Source of the DNA: Verrucomicrobiota bacterium
GTDB taxonomy: Bacteria; Verrucomicrobiota; Verrucomicrobiia; Verrucomicrobiales; V1-33
NCBI GenBank assembly: GCA_003402705.1
Contig: QQNF01000024.1
Span: 1 to 50,411, forward strand
Direction of reading: 5' to 3'
DNA length: 50,411 nucleotides
Shown here: one piece after another, positions 17,496 through 28,104 of the stretch
How the letters are laid out: the number at the start of each line of letters is the position of its first letter
Numbering within the stretch: position 1 is the stretch's first letter
Position numbers and translations under genes: made by a program
The notes under the pieces: model-generated
The model's database searches: none
Told to the model about the DNA's origin: nothing
The model's input: the letters and a program-made list of their open reading frames with translations, nothing else

Positions 17496-18590
17496 TCACT
17501 TCACCAGCTTCAGCTTCGCAGGATACCGGCGCTCCGCATTCCATTCCCCCACATAAATATCCCCAGCCCCATCCACAAACAGATCATGGCAATGCTTGAA
17601 CACCGGCTGCGCCTGACTCATCGGCTGCAGCTTCCCCTCCTTGTAAACCGGCTCACTCCCACCCGGCGCACTGATCACTTTCTTCGTCGCACGGTCCAGC
17701 ACCAGCACAAAACCCGAATTCCCCAGCCGCTCGCCCGTCCCGTCCTTCCGGCTCCAGCACACCGCCGTGTAAATCCGGTCCCCGCGGAACACCAGCTGCC
17801 CCGCATATGCCCCCGGCAGCTCGATCGTCTCCACATGCTTCCCCTCCAGCGTGAACGCCTTCACCTTGTTCTCCTCCCGCGACGGCACCCACACCATCGG
17901 CCCCCGCGCATCCTCCGCATCAATCGAAATCCCGTGCGCATTGCTCAATGTCGCCCCATCCCCCGTCGGCCCGCCCCATTCCCTCACCAGCTTCCCCTCC
18001 AGCGTGAACTCATACACCCGGTTCGACGCATACCCGTCCGCAATCAGCAGGGTCCCCGCAGGCGTCCGCGCCACATCGCACGGCATGAACTTCGTCTCCG
18101 TCCCGCTCAACTCCGCAGGCGTCGGAAACTTCCTGACAACTTTCCCGTCCGTCGTCAACAGCGTCACCCGACCCTGCCCAGCCGACGGCTGCCATCCCTC
18201 CGCCTTGAAATGCCACCCGCAGTCAATGTGCACCAGATACTCAACTCCCCCATCCTCGAAAATCTCCAGCCCGTGCCCGCCCCCCAGCCCCGCACTGATC
18301 GACCGCACATACCGCCCGTCCGTCTCAAACACCACAAAGTCATTCTGCGGATGGTCCGTCACCAGATAAATCCTCCCGTCCTTCCCCTCCGCCATCGCAT
18401 GCGCATTGATCACCGGAGCCACCGCCGGATCAGCCTTCGCCCAACCCATGTCCGCACGATACCGCGCCGCCCCGTGCCCGAGAATCTCCCCGCCCTCCAC
18501 CTTCCCCTCAGCACCTCCATCCGCCGCACGCAACGTCCCCTGCACCAGCACCGCCGCCGCCACCAATGTCTTGATTCTCGTCATGATCAT
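17496..18590 (-). CDS. Secreted NHL-type beta-propeller protein
   Basis: The start at 18590 (MIMTRIKTLVAAAVLV) is chosen because AGGAG lies five bases upstream and a signal peptide to about residue 25 follows. The mature protein (about 340 residues) is made of repeated propeller units ending in patterns such as DGRIYLVTD, DGGVEYLVHID, GTLLIADGYASNRVYEF and GDIYVGEWNA. This is typical of NHL/SMP-30-like six-bladed propellers; the closest look is to the peptidyl-alpha-hydroxyglycine lyase-like secreted proteins of planctomycetes and verrucomicrobia. The lyase metal ligands cannot be confirmed by eye. It lies nine bases from the DUF1501 stop and 97 bases before the YdeP-like start, on the same strand. 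Confidence 0.8.
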   Translation of the reverse strand: MIMTRIKTLVAAAVLVQGTLRAADGGAEGKVEGGEILGHGAARYRADMGWAKADPAVAPVINAHAMAEGKDGRIYLVTDHPQNDFVVFETDGRYVRSISAGLGGGHGLEIFEDGGVEYLVHIDCGWHFKAEGWQPSAGQGRVTLLTTDGKVVRKFPTPAELSGTETKFMPCDVARTPAGTLLIADGYASNRVYEFTLEGKLVREWGGPTGDGATLSNAHGISIDAEDARGPMVWVPSREENKVKAFTLEGKHVETIELPGAYAGQLVFRGDRIYTAVCWSRKDGTGERLGNSGFVLVLDRATKKVISAPGGSEPVYKEGKLQPMSQAQPVFKHCHDLFVDGAGDIYVGEWNAERRYPAKLKLVK

Positions 18591-18632
18591 CCCTGCTCCT
18601 AATCCGCACCGCCGCAGACGCAACTCCCCGTT

Positions 18633-20066
18633 TCACGCCATGATCTCCCTCACCACCCGACTCTCCTCCACCCCCGTCAGCCGCTGGTCCAATCCCTGAA
18701 ACCGGTAACTCAATCGCTCATGGTCCAATCCCAGCAGCGCCAGCACCGTCGCATGAAAATCCCGCACCTGCACCTTGTCCACCACCGCCTTGTGCCCCAC
18801 CTCGTCCGTCTGCCCGTAATGCACCCCCGGCTTCACCCCGCCACCCGCCAGCCACGCCGTGAACGCATGTGGATTGTGATCCCGCCCAGGCTGCCCGCCC
18901 TTCTGCGACACCGGCAACCGCCCGAACTCTCCCGCCCAGATCACCAGCGTGTTCTCCAGCAGCCCGCGCTGCGCCAGATCCCCTAACAACGCCGCAATCG
19001 GCTGGTCCGCCTCGCCCGCAAACCCCCGGTGATTCCCTACCAGATCGCTGTGACAATCCCAGCTCTGCTGGTTCTCCATCCCGCCACTGTAGATCTGCAC
19101 AAACCTAACTCCGCGCTCCACCATCCGCCGCGCCGTCAGACACTGCGCCGCAAAATGCCCGCAATGCTTCTCCCCGATCCCATACATCCGCTTGGTGTGC
19201 TCCGGCTCGCTCCCGATCGAAAACGCCTCCGGCGCCGCCGTCTGCATCCGATACGCTAACTCGAAACTCTCAATCCGCGCCGCCAGTTCGCTCTCCACCG
19301 CACTCCCCACTAGCGCCCCGCGATTCAAACTCGCCAGCAGATCCAGCTGCGCCCGCTGCCTGACCTCCGTCACCGCCTCCGGCCGCCTCAGATTGTCAAT
19401 CGGCTCCCCCTGCGGCCGCAACCACGTCCCCTGATACACACTCGGCAGAAACCCCGCACCCCAGTTGCTCGCATTCCCCTTCGGCAACCCGCGGTTCAAC
19501 GGATCACTCATCACCACAAACGACGGCAGGCTGTCACTCTCGCACCCTAACCCATAAGTCACCCACGACCCCACACACGGATAACCCATCCGCGTCACCC
19601 CCGTGTTCATCATGAACAGCGCCGGACTGTGATTGTTGCTCTGCGTGCAGCACGAATGAATGAACGCCATCTTGTCCACGTGCTTCGAAAGATGCGGGAA
19701 CAAATCACTCGCCCACGTCCCGCTCTGCCCATGCTGCGCCCAACCGAACGGCGACGCCATCAGCGGCCCCACCGCATCCGGAAAAAACCCCGTCTTGTTG
19801 TCAAACCCAGCCAGCGTCTGCCCGTTCCGCTTCTGCAGCTCCGGCTTGTAGTCCCAGGTGTCCACATGACTCGGCCCGCCATTCGCAAAAATCCAGATCA
19901 CCGACTTCGCCTTCGCCGCCCCATGCGCCGCCCGCGCCGCCATCGGATTCCCCGAACTCCCCATCCCCTTCCCTCCCAGCATCGCCTGCAACGCCAGCCA
20001 CCCAAACCCACCACCCGCACGCTCCAGCAGCGCCCGTCTCGTCAAAAATCGGTTCATCGCATCCAT
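18633..20066 (-). CDS. DUF1501 family protein (sulfatase-like fold), Tat-type signal
   Basis: Start 20066 (MDAMNRFLTRRALLERAG) places a twin-arginine-like signal at the N-terminus; frames further up add only low-complexity residues. Family hallmarks of the 477-residue product are IWIFANGGPSHVDTWDYKP, WDCHSDLVGNHRGF, VIWAGEFGRLP and GRDHNPHAFTAWLAGGGVKPG. The conserved Asp/His pairs resemble alkaline-phosphatase/sulfatase metal sites. In planctomycetes and verrucomicrobia DUF1501 genes usually pair with a DUF1549/DUF1553 cytochrome-like gene; none is here, so this copy is a solo. Function is unknown. It is divergent from hflX across a 157-base gap. Confidence 0.92.
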   Translation of the reverse strand: MDAMNRFLTRRALLERAGGGFGWLALQAMLGGKGMGSSGNPMAARAAHGAAKAKSVIWIFANGGPSHVDTWDYKPELQKRNGQTLAGFDNKTGFFPDAVGPLMASPFGWAQHGQSGTWASDLFPHLSKHVDKMAFIHSCCTQSNNHSPALFMMNTGVTRMGYPCVGSWVTYGLGCESDSLPSFVVMSDPLNRGLPKGNASNWGAGFLPSVYQGTWLRPQGEPIDNLRRPEAVTEVRQRAQLDLLASLNRGALVGSAVESELAARIESFELAYRMQTAAPEAFSIGSEPEHTKRMYGIGEKHCGHFAAQCLTARRMVERGVRFVQIYSGGMENQQSWDCHSDLVGNHRGFAGEADQPIAALLGDLAQRGLLENTLVIWAGEFGRLPVSQKGGQPGRDHNPHAFTAWLAGGGVKPGVHYGQTDEVGHKAVVDKVQVRDFHATVLALLGLDHERLSYRFQGLDQRLTGVEESRVVREIMA

Positions 20067-20223
20067 AAAGTCAGGAAGTTTACAGCAGCCCGCAGCTTTC
20101 CTCAAGCCCGCCGCTCCCTCTCCATACTGCCCCAACCCGCTCTCTCTTTCGCCTCCCCCTCCCATCTCCCCTCTCCCGCATCGCCCCGTTGCACCAGCAC
20201 CGCACCCGCACCAACAATCCCCC

Positions 20224-21555
<1,332 letters not shown>

Positions 21556-21566
21556 CTCCACCGGCC

Positions 21567-22037
21567 ATGCCCGCCCCCGCTGAACCCGCAACCCTCTCCC
21601 CCGGCGACTCCCTCTTCCTCCCGGACGCCGCCGCCACCATCGCCGCAGGCCACGCCCTCGCATCCTCCGCCCAACCCGGCGACGTCATCGCCCTAACCGG
21701 TGGTCTCGGTGCCGGCAAAACCCACTTCTCCAAGGGCTTCACCTCCGGCCTCGGCTTCACCTCCGACGTCACCAGCCCGACCTTCAGCCTCGTCCACGAA
21801 TACCCCGGCGGCCGCCTCCCCGTCTTCCACTTCGACTTCTACCGCCCAGCCACCGCCACCGAAATCATCGCCCTCGGCTGGGACGACTACCTCGACGCCC
21901 ACGGCGTCTGTCTCGTCGAATGGGCCGACCGCTTCCCCGAGCTCCTCCCGCCCCACACCTCATGGTGGCATCTCGAACCCGACGCCAACGGCCGCCGTCT
22001 CACCCGTCTCGCCGGACCTCCCCCGCCGTCAGCCTAA
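21567..22037 (+). CDS. tsaE: tRNA threonylcarbamoyladenosine biosynthesis ATPase TsaE
   Basis: The start at 21567 (MPAPAEPATL) gives 156 residues, close to the family norm. P-loop GGLGAGKTHF spans residues 45-54. SDVTSPTFSLVHEY is the signature following it, then FHFDFYR and WADRFPELLP (Walker B and lid region). TsaE is the ATPase that resets the TsaBD complex in t6A formation on ANN-decoding tRNAs. It is immediately behind hflX and ten bases before the metallo-hydrolase gene, so all three are probably co-transcribed. TsaB and TsaD genes are not in the window. Confidence 0.95.
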   Translation: MPAPAEPATLSPGDSLFLPDAAATIAAGHALASSAQPGDVIALTGGLGAGKTHFSKGFTSGLGFTSDVTSPTFSLVHEYPGGRLPVFHFDFYRPATATEIIALGWDDYLDAHGVCLVEWADRFPELLPPHTSWWHLEPDANGRRLTRLAGPPPPSA

Positions 22038-22047
22038 CCACCTATCC

Positions 22048-22920
22048 ATGAGCCCTCTCACCCCCGCAGTCCTCAAAGACACGGCCCTCCGCGCGGAAAT
22101 CCTCGCCGCCCATGACGGCCCGGACGCCTTCCGCATCTGGTGGCTCGGCCAAAGCGGCTTCCTCCTCAAATGGCAGGACCACTACCTGCTCTTCGACCCC
22201 TACCTCTCCGACTCCCTCACTGAAAAATACGCCGCCACCGCCAAACCACACGTGCGCCTCAGCGAACGCGTCATCGCCCCGGACCTCCTCGACATGGTCC
22301 ACTTCGCCACCGCCAGCCACCTCCACACGGACCACCTCGACGCCGCCACGCTCCTCCCCATCGCCCGCGCCTCCACCCATCTCCGGCTCGTCCTCCCCGC
22401 CTCCCTAACCGACGCCGCCGCCGACCGTCTCGGCCCCGACGCCCCGATCACTTTCGCCACCCTCGACGACGGCACCTCCACTGGCTGCGGCCCCTTCCAC
22501 CTCACCGGCATCGCCGCCGCCCATAACACCATCGAACGCGACGCCCTCGGCCAGTGCCGCTTCCTCTCGTTCCTCGTCCGCTTCGGCCCGTTCACCGTCT
22601 GGCACAGCGGCGACACTCTCTGGCACGACGCCCTCCCCGCCGCCCTCATCGCCGCACGCCCGGATGTCGTCTTCGTCCCTATCAATGGCAACGACCCCGC
22701 CCGCGGCGTCGCCGGCAACCTCAACGGCACCGAAGCCGCCGCCCTCGCCAAAGCCTGCGGAGCCCGCCTCGCCATCCCCCACCACTTCGGCATGTTCGCC
22801 TTCAATACCGCCTCCCCTGACGAATTCACCGCCGCCTGTTCCCGTCTCCATCAGCCATTCCGCGTCCTCGGCGGCGGCGAATCCTTCGTCTTCCGCCAAT
22901 CTCCCGCCACGCCCGCCTGA
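22048..22920 (+). CDS. Metallo-beta-lactamase fold hydrolase, UlaG-like
   Basis: Start at 22048 (MSPLTPAVLKD), ten bases after tsaE. The 290-residue protein carries the beta-lactamase metal motif as HLHTDHLD (His91, His93, Asp95, His96). It also has the family's WWLGQSGFLLKW start, GIAAAHN, WHSGDTLWHD (second metal site Asp) and IPHHFGMF near the end. The pattern is that of the UlaG group, whose type member hydrolyses L-ascorbate 6-phosphate lactone. No ascorbate genes are near, so substrate is open. The stop lies one base from the convergent coaB stop. Confidence 0.88.
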   Translation: MSPLTPAVLKDTALRAEILAAHDGPDAFRIWWLGQSGFLLKWQDHYLLFDPYLSDSLTEKYAATAKPHVRLSERVIAPDLLDMVHFATASHLHTDHLDAATLLPIARASTHLRLVLPASLTDAAADRLGPDAPITFATLDDGTSTGCGPFHLTGIAAAHNTIERDALGQCRFLSFLVRFGPFTVWHSGDTLWHDALPAALIAARPDVVFVPINGNDPARGVAGNLNGTEAAALAKACGARLAIPHHFGMFAFNTASPDEFTAACSRLHQPFRVLGGGESFVFRQSPATPA

Positions 22921-22921
22921 C

Positions 22922-23572
22922 TCACACCGCCCGCGCCGCCCCGTGCAGCGCCAGCACCCGGGCCACAATCACCGCCGCCAACTCAGCCTTCGGCTGCCGC
23001 CCCTGCTCCTCCACCCGGCCATCCCGGTACAGCAGCCACGCCGCATTGTCATCACTCTCAAAACCCGTCTCCACCCCACTCACATCATTCGCCACCACCA
23101 GATCACATCCCTTCACCTCCAGCTTCCGCCTCGCATGCTCCAGCAGACGCTCCGTCTCCGCCGCAAACCCCACTAGCACCCCGCCCCATCCCCACGGCCG
23201 CCTCACCGACCCCAGAATATCCGTCGTCCGCGCCAGCTCCAGCGTCATCCGCCCCTCCCCCTTCTTGATCTTCTGCTCCGCCGCACGCACCGGCCGGTAA
23301 TCCGCCACCGCCGCACAAAACACCGCTGCATCCGCCTCTCCAAGTTCCCTCCGCACCGCCTCCGCCATCTCCTCCGCCGTCACCACATCCACCCGCTCCA
23401 CCCCAACCGGCGTCGCCAGACTAACAGGACCCGCCACCAGCACAACCCGATGCCCCGCAGCCGCAGCAGCCGCCGCAATCGCAAACCCCATCTTGCCCGA
23501 CGACCGGTTGCTCAGAAATCGGACGGGATCAATCGGCTCACGCGTGGGCCCGGCTGTAACAAGTAGCTGCAC
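22922..23572 (-). CDS. coaB: Stand-alone phosphopantothenate-cysteine ligase (CoaB domain)
   Basis: The protein is 216 residues, equal to the C-terminal half of the usual bifunctional CoaBC (Dfp). It begins directly with the CoaB signature [20 protein letters not shown], then GKMGFAIA, and contains AAVADYRP and KIKKG, residues of the CTP and phosphopantothenate site. VGFAAET and DLVVANDVS follow. It catalyses CTP-dependent ligation of cysteine to 4'-phosphopantothenate in CoA synthesis. The CoaC decarboxylase half is missing here and must be encoded elsewhere if the pathway is complete. Thirty bases separate it from GT4 upstream. Confidence 0.9.
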   Translation of the reverse strand: MQLLVTAGPTREPIDPVRFLSNRSSGKMGFAIAAAAAAAGHRVVLVAGPVSLATPVGVERVDVVTAEEMAEAVRRELGEADAAVFCAAVADYRPVRAAEQKIKKGEGRMTLELARTTDILGSVRRPWGWGGVLVGFAAETERLLEHARRKLEVKGCDLVVANDVSGVETGFESDDNAAWLLYRDGRVEEQGRQPKAELAAVIVARVLALHGAARAV

Positions 23573-23602
23573 CTCCCCATCGGACCCCGGTTTCCTCCTC
23601 CT

Positions 23603-24760
23603 TCAACCCCGTTTGAACGCCCGCGCCTCGTCGTAAATCGCCTCCAACCGCCGGATCTGCGCCCGCTGCTCGAAATTCTCCCGCACCGACACCGCCGCCC
23701 CGCTCCCGATCCGCTCCCACAACCCATCCTCCCGCGCCAGCCGCCTCATGTTGTCCAGCAACCGATCTCCATCCCGCTCCTCCACCAGCAGCCCGGTCTC
23801 ATTGTCCTCCACCGCTTCCGGAATCCCGCCGTGAATCGTCGCCAGCACCGGCAATCCCGTCGCCATCGCCTCCAGCATGCTGTTAGGAACTCCCTCCTGG
23901 TTCTGATCCTCCGTCGTCTGGCTCGGATGCAGAAACGCATGGCTCCCGTGATACAACTCACACAATTCCCGCCCGCCCAGAAACCCCGCAAACGTCACCC
24001 GGTCCCCCACCCCCAATTCCCCCGCCAGCCGCTGCAGCGGCTCCAGCAGCGGCCCCTCCCCCGCGATCGTGAACCTCGACCTCGGATACTCCCCGCAGAA
24101 CCCCGCAAACGCCCGCAGGCTCACCTCCAATCCCTTCTTCCCGATCAACCGGCACGCCTGCACAAACCGCCACGCCCCGTCCGCAGGAAACTCCCGCGCC
24201 ACCGCAGGATACGCCTCCATCGGAATCCCCGTCCGGTTGATCCGAATCTTCTCCGCAGGACACCCCAGCACCACTAGCCTCTCCCGCAGCGACTCCGACC
24301 TCGCCATCACCAGCGGCAGAAACCGCAGCAGTTCTCCTAACTTCCCAGCATACCCCGGCTTGTCCTCCCGCGGCATCACATCCATCCCGTGAAACGACAC
24401 CACCGCAGGCCCCGGCCACCGCCGCAGAAACGGCAGCAGATGCACCCCCGTATGCCCGAAATACACATGCAGCACGTCCGCATGCCGCCGCTCCAGCACC
24501 TTCGCCAGCACGCCATACTCCCCGCGGTACACAATCGCCTCCTCACGCTTCACATACTTCAGCCAGAACCGCCGCGCAAAATTACTCCGCACCGCCGGCA
24601 CCACCTCCACATCCGCAAACGGAAACCGCTCCTCACTCTGCCGCTCCTTCGTCACCACAAAAGTCCGCCACCGCTCCAGCCCAGTCACCTGCCGGTAAAT
24701 GTGCAGCATCTCAGGCTTCAGAAACGTCGTGCAGTAACTCGCAACTACAGGCTCACTCAC
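23603..24760 (-). CDS. GT4 family glycosyltransferase
   Basis: A 385-residue GT-B enzyme. The N-terminal half has [13 protein letters not shown] and a [15 protein letters not shown] linker. The C-terminal half has [43 protein letters not shown] and [20 protein letters not shown], with the GT4 E(x7)E pattern. Such retaining transferases build polysaccharide or lipopolysaccharide chains from nucleotide sugars in the cytoplasm. The nearest look is to colanic-acid-type WcaL/AmsK-like transferases, but no export or polymer genes adjoin. It lies 13 bases downstream of the GNAT gene. Confidence 0.9.
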   Translation of the reverse strand: MSEPVVASYCTTFLKPEMLHIYRQVTGLERWRTFVVTKERQSEERFPFADVEVVPAVRSNFARRFWLKYVKREEAIVYRGEYGVLAKVLERRHADVLHVYFGHTGVHLLPFLRRWPGPAVVSFHGMDVMPREDKPGYAGKLGELLRFLPLVMARSESLRERLVVLGCPAEKIRINRTGIPMEAYPAVAREFPADGAWRFVQACRLIGKKGLEVSLRAFAGFCGEYPRSRFTIAGEGPLLEPLQRLAGELGVGDRVTFAGFLGGRELCELYHGSHAFLHPSQTTEDQNQEGVPNSMLEAMATGLPVLATIHGGIPEAVEDNETGLLVEERDGDRLLDNMRRLAREDGLWERIGSGAAVSVRENFEQRAQIRRLEAIYDEARAFKRG

Positions 24761-24773
24761 AAATCACCCCTTC

Positions 24774-25697
24774 CTAACCAGTTTCTGGCATGAACGTCGG
24801 CAGCGTCACCCCGCGCATCTCCGGCGCTTCGCCCCGCACCGACGCCAGATGCAGTTCCACATTCCGCGCTCCCCACTCATAACACCGCTTCACCAGCCCC
24901 GCACAATCCACCGGCACCAGCCACACCGGTGCCTGCCCCCGAAACTCCGCATCCAGCACCTGCCGCAGCAGCACCGCAGCCACCTCCTCATCCGCACACA
25001 ACCCCGGCCCCACCATCTTCGTCGCCGCATGCACCACCGCCCCCAGAAACCCTCTCACCGTCCCGTCCTCCTCCTCCGCCACCCACAACCGCCAGCACCC
25101 CTGCCGATTCTCCACAAAATGCCTCAGATCCTTCTCCCGCCTGATCCCGTTCAGCCTCATCTCCAGATCCGCCATCCCTCCAACATCCCCCTCCCGCGCC
25201 ACCCGCACCCGCACCCGCCCCGCTTCCATCGCCGGCATCCCCCCATCAGGCACCTCCATCTTCATGTCCTGAAACACTCGCCGCGGCACAAACCCTAACC
25301 GAGTGTACAGCGAAAACGAATCCAGATTCATCGCACTCGACACCAACCTCACCGGCTTCCCCTCCGCCTCCGCTCGCCCGATGATCTCCTCCATCAGCTT
25401 CCGCGCCACCCCGCGCCCGCCAGCCCCAGGATGCGTCGCCACAATCCCCACCGCCCAATGCGTCTCCCGTGGATGAAAAAATGCCGTCCCCGTCAGCGGC
25501 CCTCCCTCCTCATCCTGCACCACCAGACAACACCCGGGATCCAACGCCTCATACAACTCCGGAAAAACCCGGAACGGCCCCGCATCGTCCCCGAACTTCG
25601 CCGAATTCAACCGCGTCCGGTACCACGTGCTCAGCGACCCGTGTATCAACTCTGCCTGCTCCTCCCATTCCTCCACCGTCAGCCCACGCAATATCAT
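24774..25697 (-). CDS. GNAT acetyltransferase with a second GNAT-like half
   Basis: The product of 307 residues has an N-terminal GNAT domain with the acetyl-CoA loop ATHPGAGGRGVARKLMEE (about 89-106) and SLYTRLGF afterwards. The C-terminal 150 residues (REGDVGGMADLEMRLNGI.. RGFLGAVVH.. VPVDCAGLVKRCYEWGARNVE) look like a second, degenerate GNAT domain without the pyrophosphate loop. Tandem GNATs of this kind often keep one active half. Acceptor is unknown. Its ATG overlaps the stop of the membrane-protein gene by four bases. Confidence 0.85.
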   Translation of the reverse strand: MILRGLTVEEWEEQAELIHGSLSTWYRTRLNSAKFGDDAGPFRVFPELYEALDPGCCLVVQDEEGGPLTGTAFFHPRETHWAVGIVATHPGAGGRGVARKLMEEIIGRAEAEGKPVRLVSSAMNLDSFSLYTRLGFVPRRVFQDMKMEVPDGGMPAMEAGRVRVRVAREGDVGGMADLEMRLNGIRREKDLRHFVENRQGCWRLWVAEEEDGTVRGFLGAVVHAATKMVGPGLCADEEVAAVLLRQVLDAEFRGQAPVWLVPVDCAGLVKRCYEWGARNVELHLASVRGEAPEMRGVTLPTFMPETG

Positions 25698-26350
25698 GGC
25701 TGCGTCGCATCGTCCGGCACCACCGCCGCCTCCTCCGCCGCAGCAGGAGCCTCCTTCACCACGTCAATGATCTCACCCTTGAAATTCGCCTCCAGCCTCT
25801 CCAGCACCTTGATCGCTGGATCCCCGTAAATCAGACAGTCAATCACCACCTTCCCGGACTCATCCCCATTCTGGTAATTCACATACGCCAGCCCTTTGTT
25901 GTCCCACTTCCGCTTGTCCAGCTTGAACGCAGTCGAAAACGGCACCCGGATCCGGTCAGGCGTCGTGAAACTGTCCGCATCCGCTGTCAGCGTCTTCTTC
26001 GAATTCACCAGATACTGCCCCAGCATCCCCAACCCGATCAGTCCAGTGATCACCCCGAACACCAGCTGCTCCTTGATCTTGTAATCCCAATCCTCCTCGT
26101 GCGGCTTGTCCGGCCACCCCTTCTCTTTCGCCAGCTTGAACCACTCCGCCGTCTTCTTCTCCTTCAGCACCAGCCGCTGGTACTCCGGCCAGTACGACTC
26201 GTAGTCCGCCTGCTTCTTCGGATACCCGACCTTCCAGTCGTAAAAGAAAAACGCCGAGAGCCCCAGCAACAGAAGAATCATCGCGATCTTCCGCTTGTGG
26301 TACCACGCGGTCACTGGGCAGACGATCGGTTCAGGAGCGTTCTCAATCAT
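25694..26350 (-). CDS. Membrane protein of unknown function with two transmembrane segments
   Basis: A 218-residue product. A short cytoplasmic N-terminus, then helix one (IAMILLLLGLSAFFFYDW, about 22-39). A charged stretch with YWPEYQRLVLKEKKTAEWFKLA follows, then helix two (VFGVITGLIGLGMLGQYLV, about 98-116), and a soluble domain containing AFKLDKRKWDNKGLAYVNY. The end is Ala/Glu-rich. I do not recognise the family. It is downstream of leuA by 63 bases and coupled to the GNAT gene by an ATGA overlap. Confidence 0.75.
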   Translation of the reverse strand: MIENAPEPIVCPVTAWYHKRKIAMILLLLGLSAFFFYDWKVGYPKKQADYESYWPEYQRLVLKEKKTAEWFKLAKEKGWPDKPHEEDWDYKIKEQLVFGVITGLIGLGMLGQYLVNSKKTLTADADSFTTPDRIRVPFSTAFKLDKRKWDNKGLAYVNYQNGDESGKVVIDCLIYGDPAIKVLERLEANFKGEIIDVVKEAPAAAEEAAVVPDDATQP

Positions 26351-26413
26351 GGGACGTAATATTCGCGCAGAAAAGCGGTGTCAGAGCAGTTTGTCAAACT
26401 AGGAAGGTGCGTT

Positions 26414-28075
26414 TCAATCCACCCGATTGAGGGCACTCACCACCGCCTTCACCCCAGCCAGCTCAATGTTCGTGTCCACCGCCGCACCCCATCGGGTCCG
26501 CCCGTCCTCGCACCGAATCTGAATGTAGGCAATCGCACTGGCTCCGCTCCCAGATCCAAGATCATGCTCCCGGTATGACGCGACCGCGAATTCAGGCGCA
26601 CCCGCCGCCACCAACGCCTGCACAAACGCCGCAATCGGCCCGTTCCCCTCCCCCGTCGCCTGCAACTCAACACCCTCACGCTCCAGACTCGCACGGCACC
26701 GGAACACCCCGTCCACCCCGTCCGCATGAAAATGATTCAGCCGCCACGGGCTCTCCCGCCCCACATACTCATCCCAGAACATCCCCTTCAACTCCACCCC
26801 GCTCACCTCCCGCCCCAGCCGGTCCACCGCATCATTCGCAATCGGCCCAAACTCCCGCTGCATGTCCTTAGGCAGATCAATCCCAAACTCGCTCTCCAGC
26901 AGATACGCCACCCCGCCCTTCCCACTCTGGCTGTTCACCCGGATCACCTCTCGGTACTCCCGACCAACGTCCCCAGGATCAATCGTCAGATACGGCACGT
27001 CCCAGACCCCCTCGCATCCCTTCCCCTCCCACTCCGCCAAACCCTTCTTGATCGCATCCTGATGCGACCCACTGAACGCCGTGAACACCAGCTCGCCAGC
27101 ATACGGCTGCCGCGGCGGCACGCTCATCCCCGTACACCGCTCATACACCCCGCGCAGCGCATTCAGATTCGAAAAATCCAGCCCGGGATGAATCCCGTGC
27201 ATGTACAGATTCATCGCCACCGTCACAATATCCAGATTCCCCGTCCGCTCCCCATTCCCAAACAAGGTCCCCTCCACACGGTCCGCTCCCGCCAGCAATC
27301 CCAGCTCCGTCGCCGCCACCCCAGTCCCCCGGTCATTGTGCGTATGCAGGCTGATGATCAGGCTCTCCCGATCCCGAATGTTCCGCCCCATCCACTCAAT
27401 CTGGTCCGCATACACATTCGGCATCGCCACCTCCACCGTGTCCGGCAGATTCAAGATCATCCGCCGCTCCGCCGTCGGCTCCCATACCCCCATCACCGCC
27501 TCCGATATCTCCTTCGCAAACTCCACCTCCGTCGCACTGAAACTCTCCGGCGAATACTGCAGCCGCACGTCCGTCCCCGCCAAACGCCCGATCCGCTCCC
27601 GGATCATCTCCGCCCCGCGCACCGCCATGTCCTTGATCTCCGCCTTCGTCTTCCCAAACACCACCCGCCGCTGCGCCGGTGACGTCGAGTTGTACAGGTG
27701 AATGATCACCCGCTTCGCTCCCATCAGCGACTCACACGTCTTCTCAATCAGATCCTCCCGAGCCTGCACCAGCACCTGAATCGTCACATCGTCAGGAATG
27801 TGCCCCTTCTCAATCAGCGTCCGGTTGAACGCAAACTCCGTGTTCGACGCCGACGGAAACCCCACCTCAATCTCCTTGAACCCGCACCGCACCAGCGCAT
27901 CAAACAACTCAAGCTTCTGCGAAACATTCATCGGCACCGCCAGCGCCTGATTCCCATCCCGCAAATCCACACTGCACCACACCGGCGGCGCACTCAGCAC
28001 CCGTTGCGGCCAGCGCCGGTCAGGAAGCTCAATCGGTGGATAGGGTCGATACTGCTGCGAAGGTTGTGAAAGCAT
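26414..28075 (-). CDS. leuA: 2-isopropylmalate synthase (LeuA type 2)
   Basis: A 553-residue enzyme of the longer LeuA2 form. SVDLRDGNQAL (about 35-45) opens the TIM barrel with the metal Asp and catalytic Arg. LHTHNDRG provides the metal His pair and GNGERTGN the next signature. A C-terminal allosteric domain, where leucine inhibits, extends to the end with GNGPIAAFVQAL and VDTNIELAGVKAV. It condenses acetyl-CoA with 2-oxoisovalerate, the first committed step of leucine synthesis. No leuBCD genes are near. Upstream lies a 270-base region with a Leu-rich leader ORF and two hairpins (28105-28282). The ATG at 28075 has no clear ribosome site (CACGACTTTCC precedes it). Confidence 0.95.
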   Translation of the reverse strand: MLSQPSQQYRPYPPIELPDRRWPQRVLSAPPVWCSVDLRDGNQALAVPMNVSQKLELFDALVRCGFKEIEVGFPSASNTEFAFNRTLIEKGHIPDDVTIQVLVQAREDLIEKTCESLMGAKRVIIHLYNSTSPAQRRVVFGKTKAEIKDMAVRGAEMIRERIGRLAGTDVRLQYSPESFSATEVEFAKEISEAVMGVWEPTAERRMILNLPDTVEVAMPNVYADQIEWMGRNIRDRESLIISLHTHNDRGTGVAATELGLLAGADRVEGTLFGNGERTGNLDIVTVAMNLYMHGIHPGLDFSNLNALRGVYERCTGMSVPPRQPYAGELVFTAFSGSHQDAIKKGLAEWEGKGCEGVWDVPYLTIDPGDVGREYREVIRVNSQSGKGGVAYLLESEFGIDLPKDMQREFGPIANDAVDRLGREVSGVELKGMFWDEYVGRESPWRLNHFHADGVDGVFRCRASLEREGVELQATGEGNGPIAAFVQALVAAGAPEFAVASYREHDLGSGSGASAIAYIQIRCEDGRTRWGAAVDTNIELAGVKAVVSALNRVD

Positions 28076-28104
28076 GGAAAGTCGTGAGTTTAGTCCGTCG
28101 ATGA

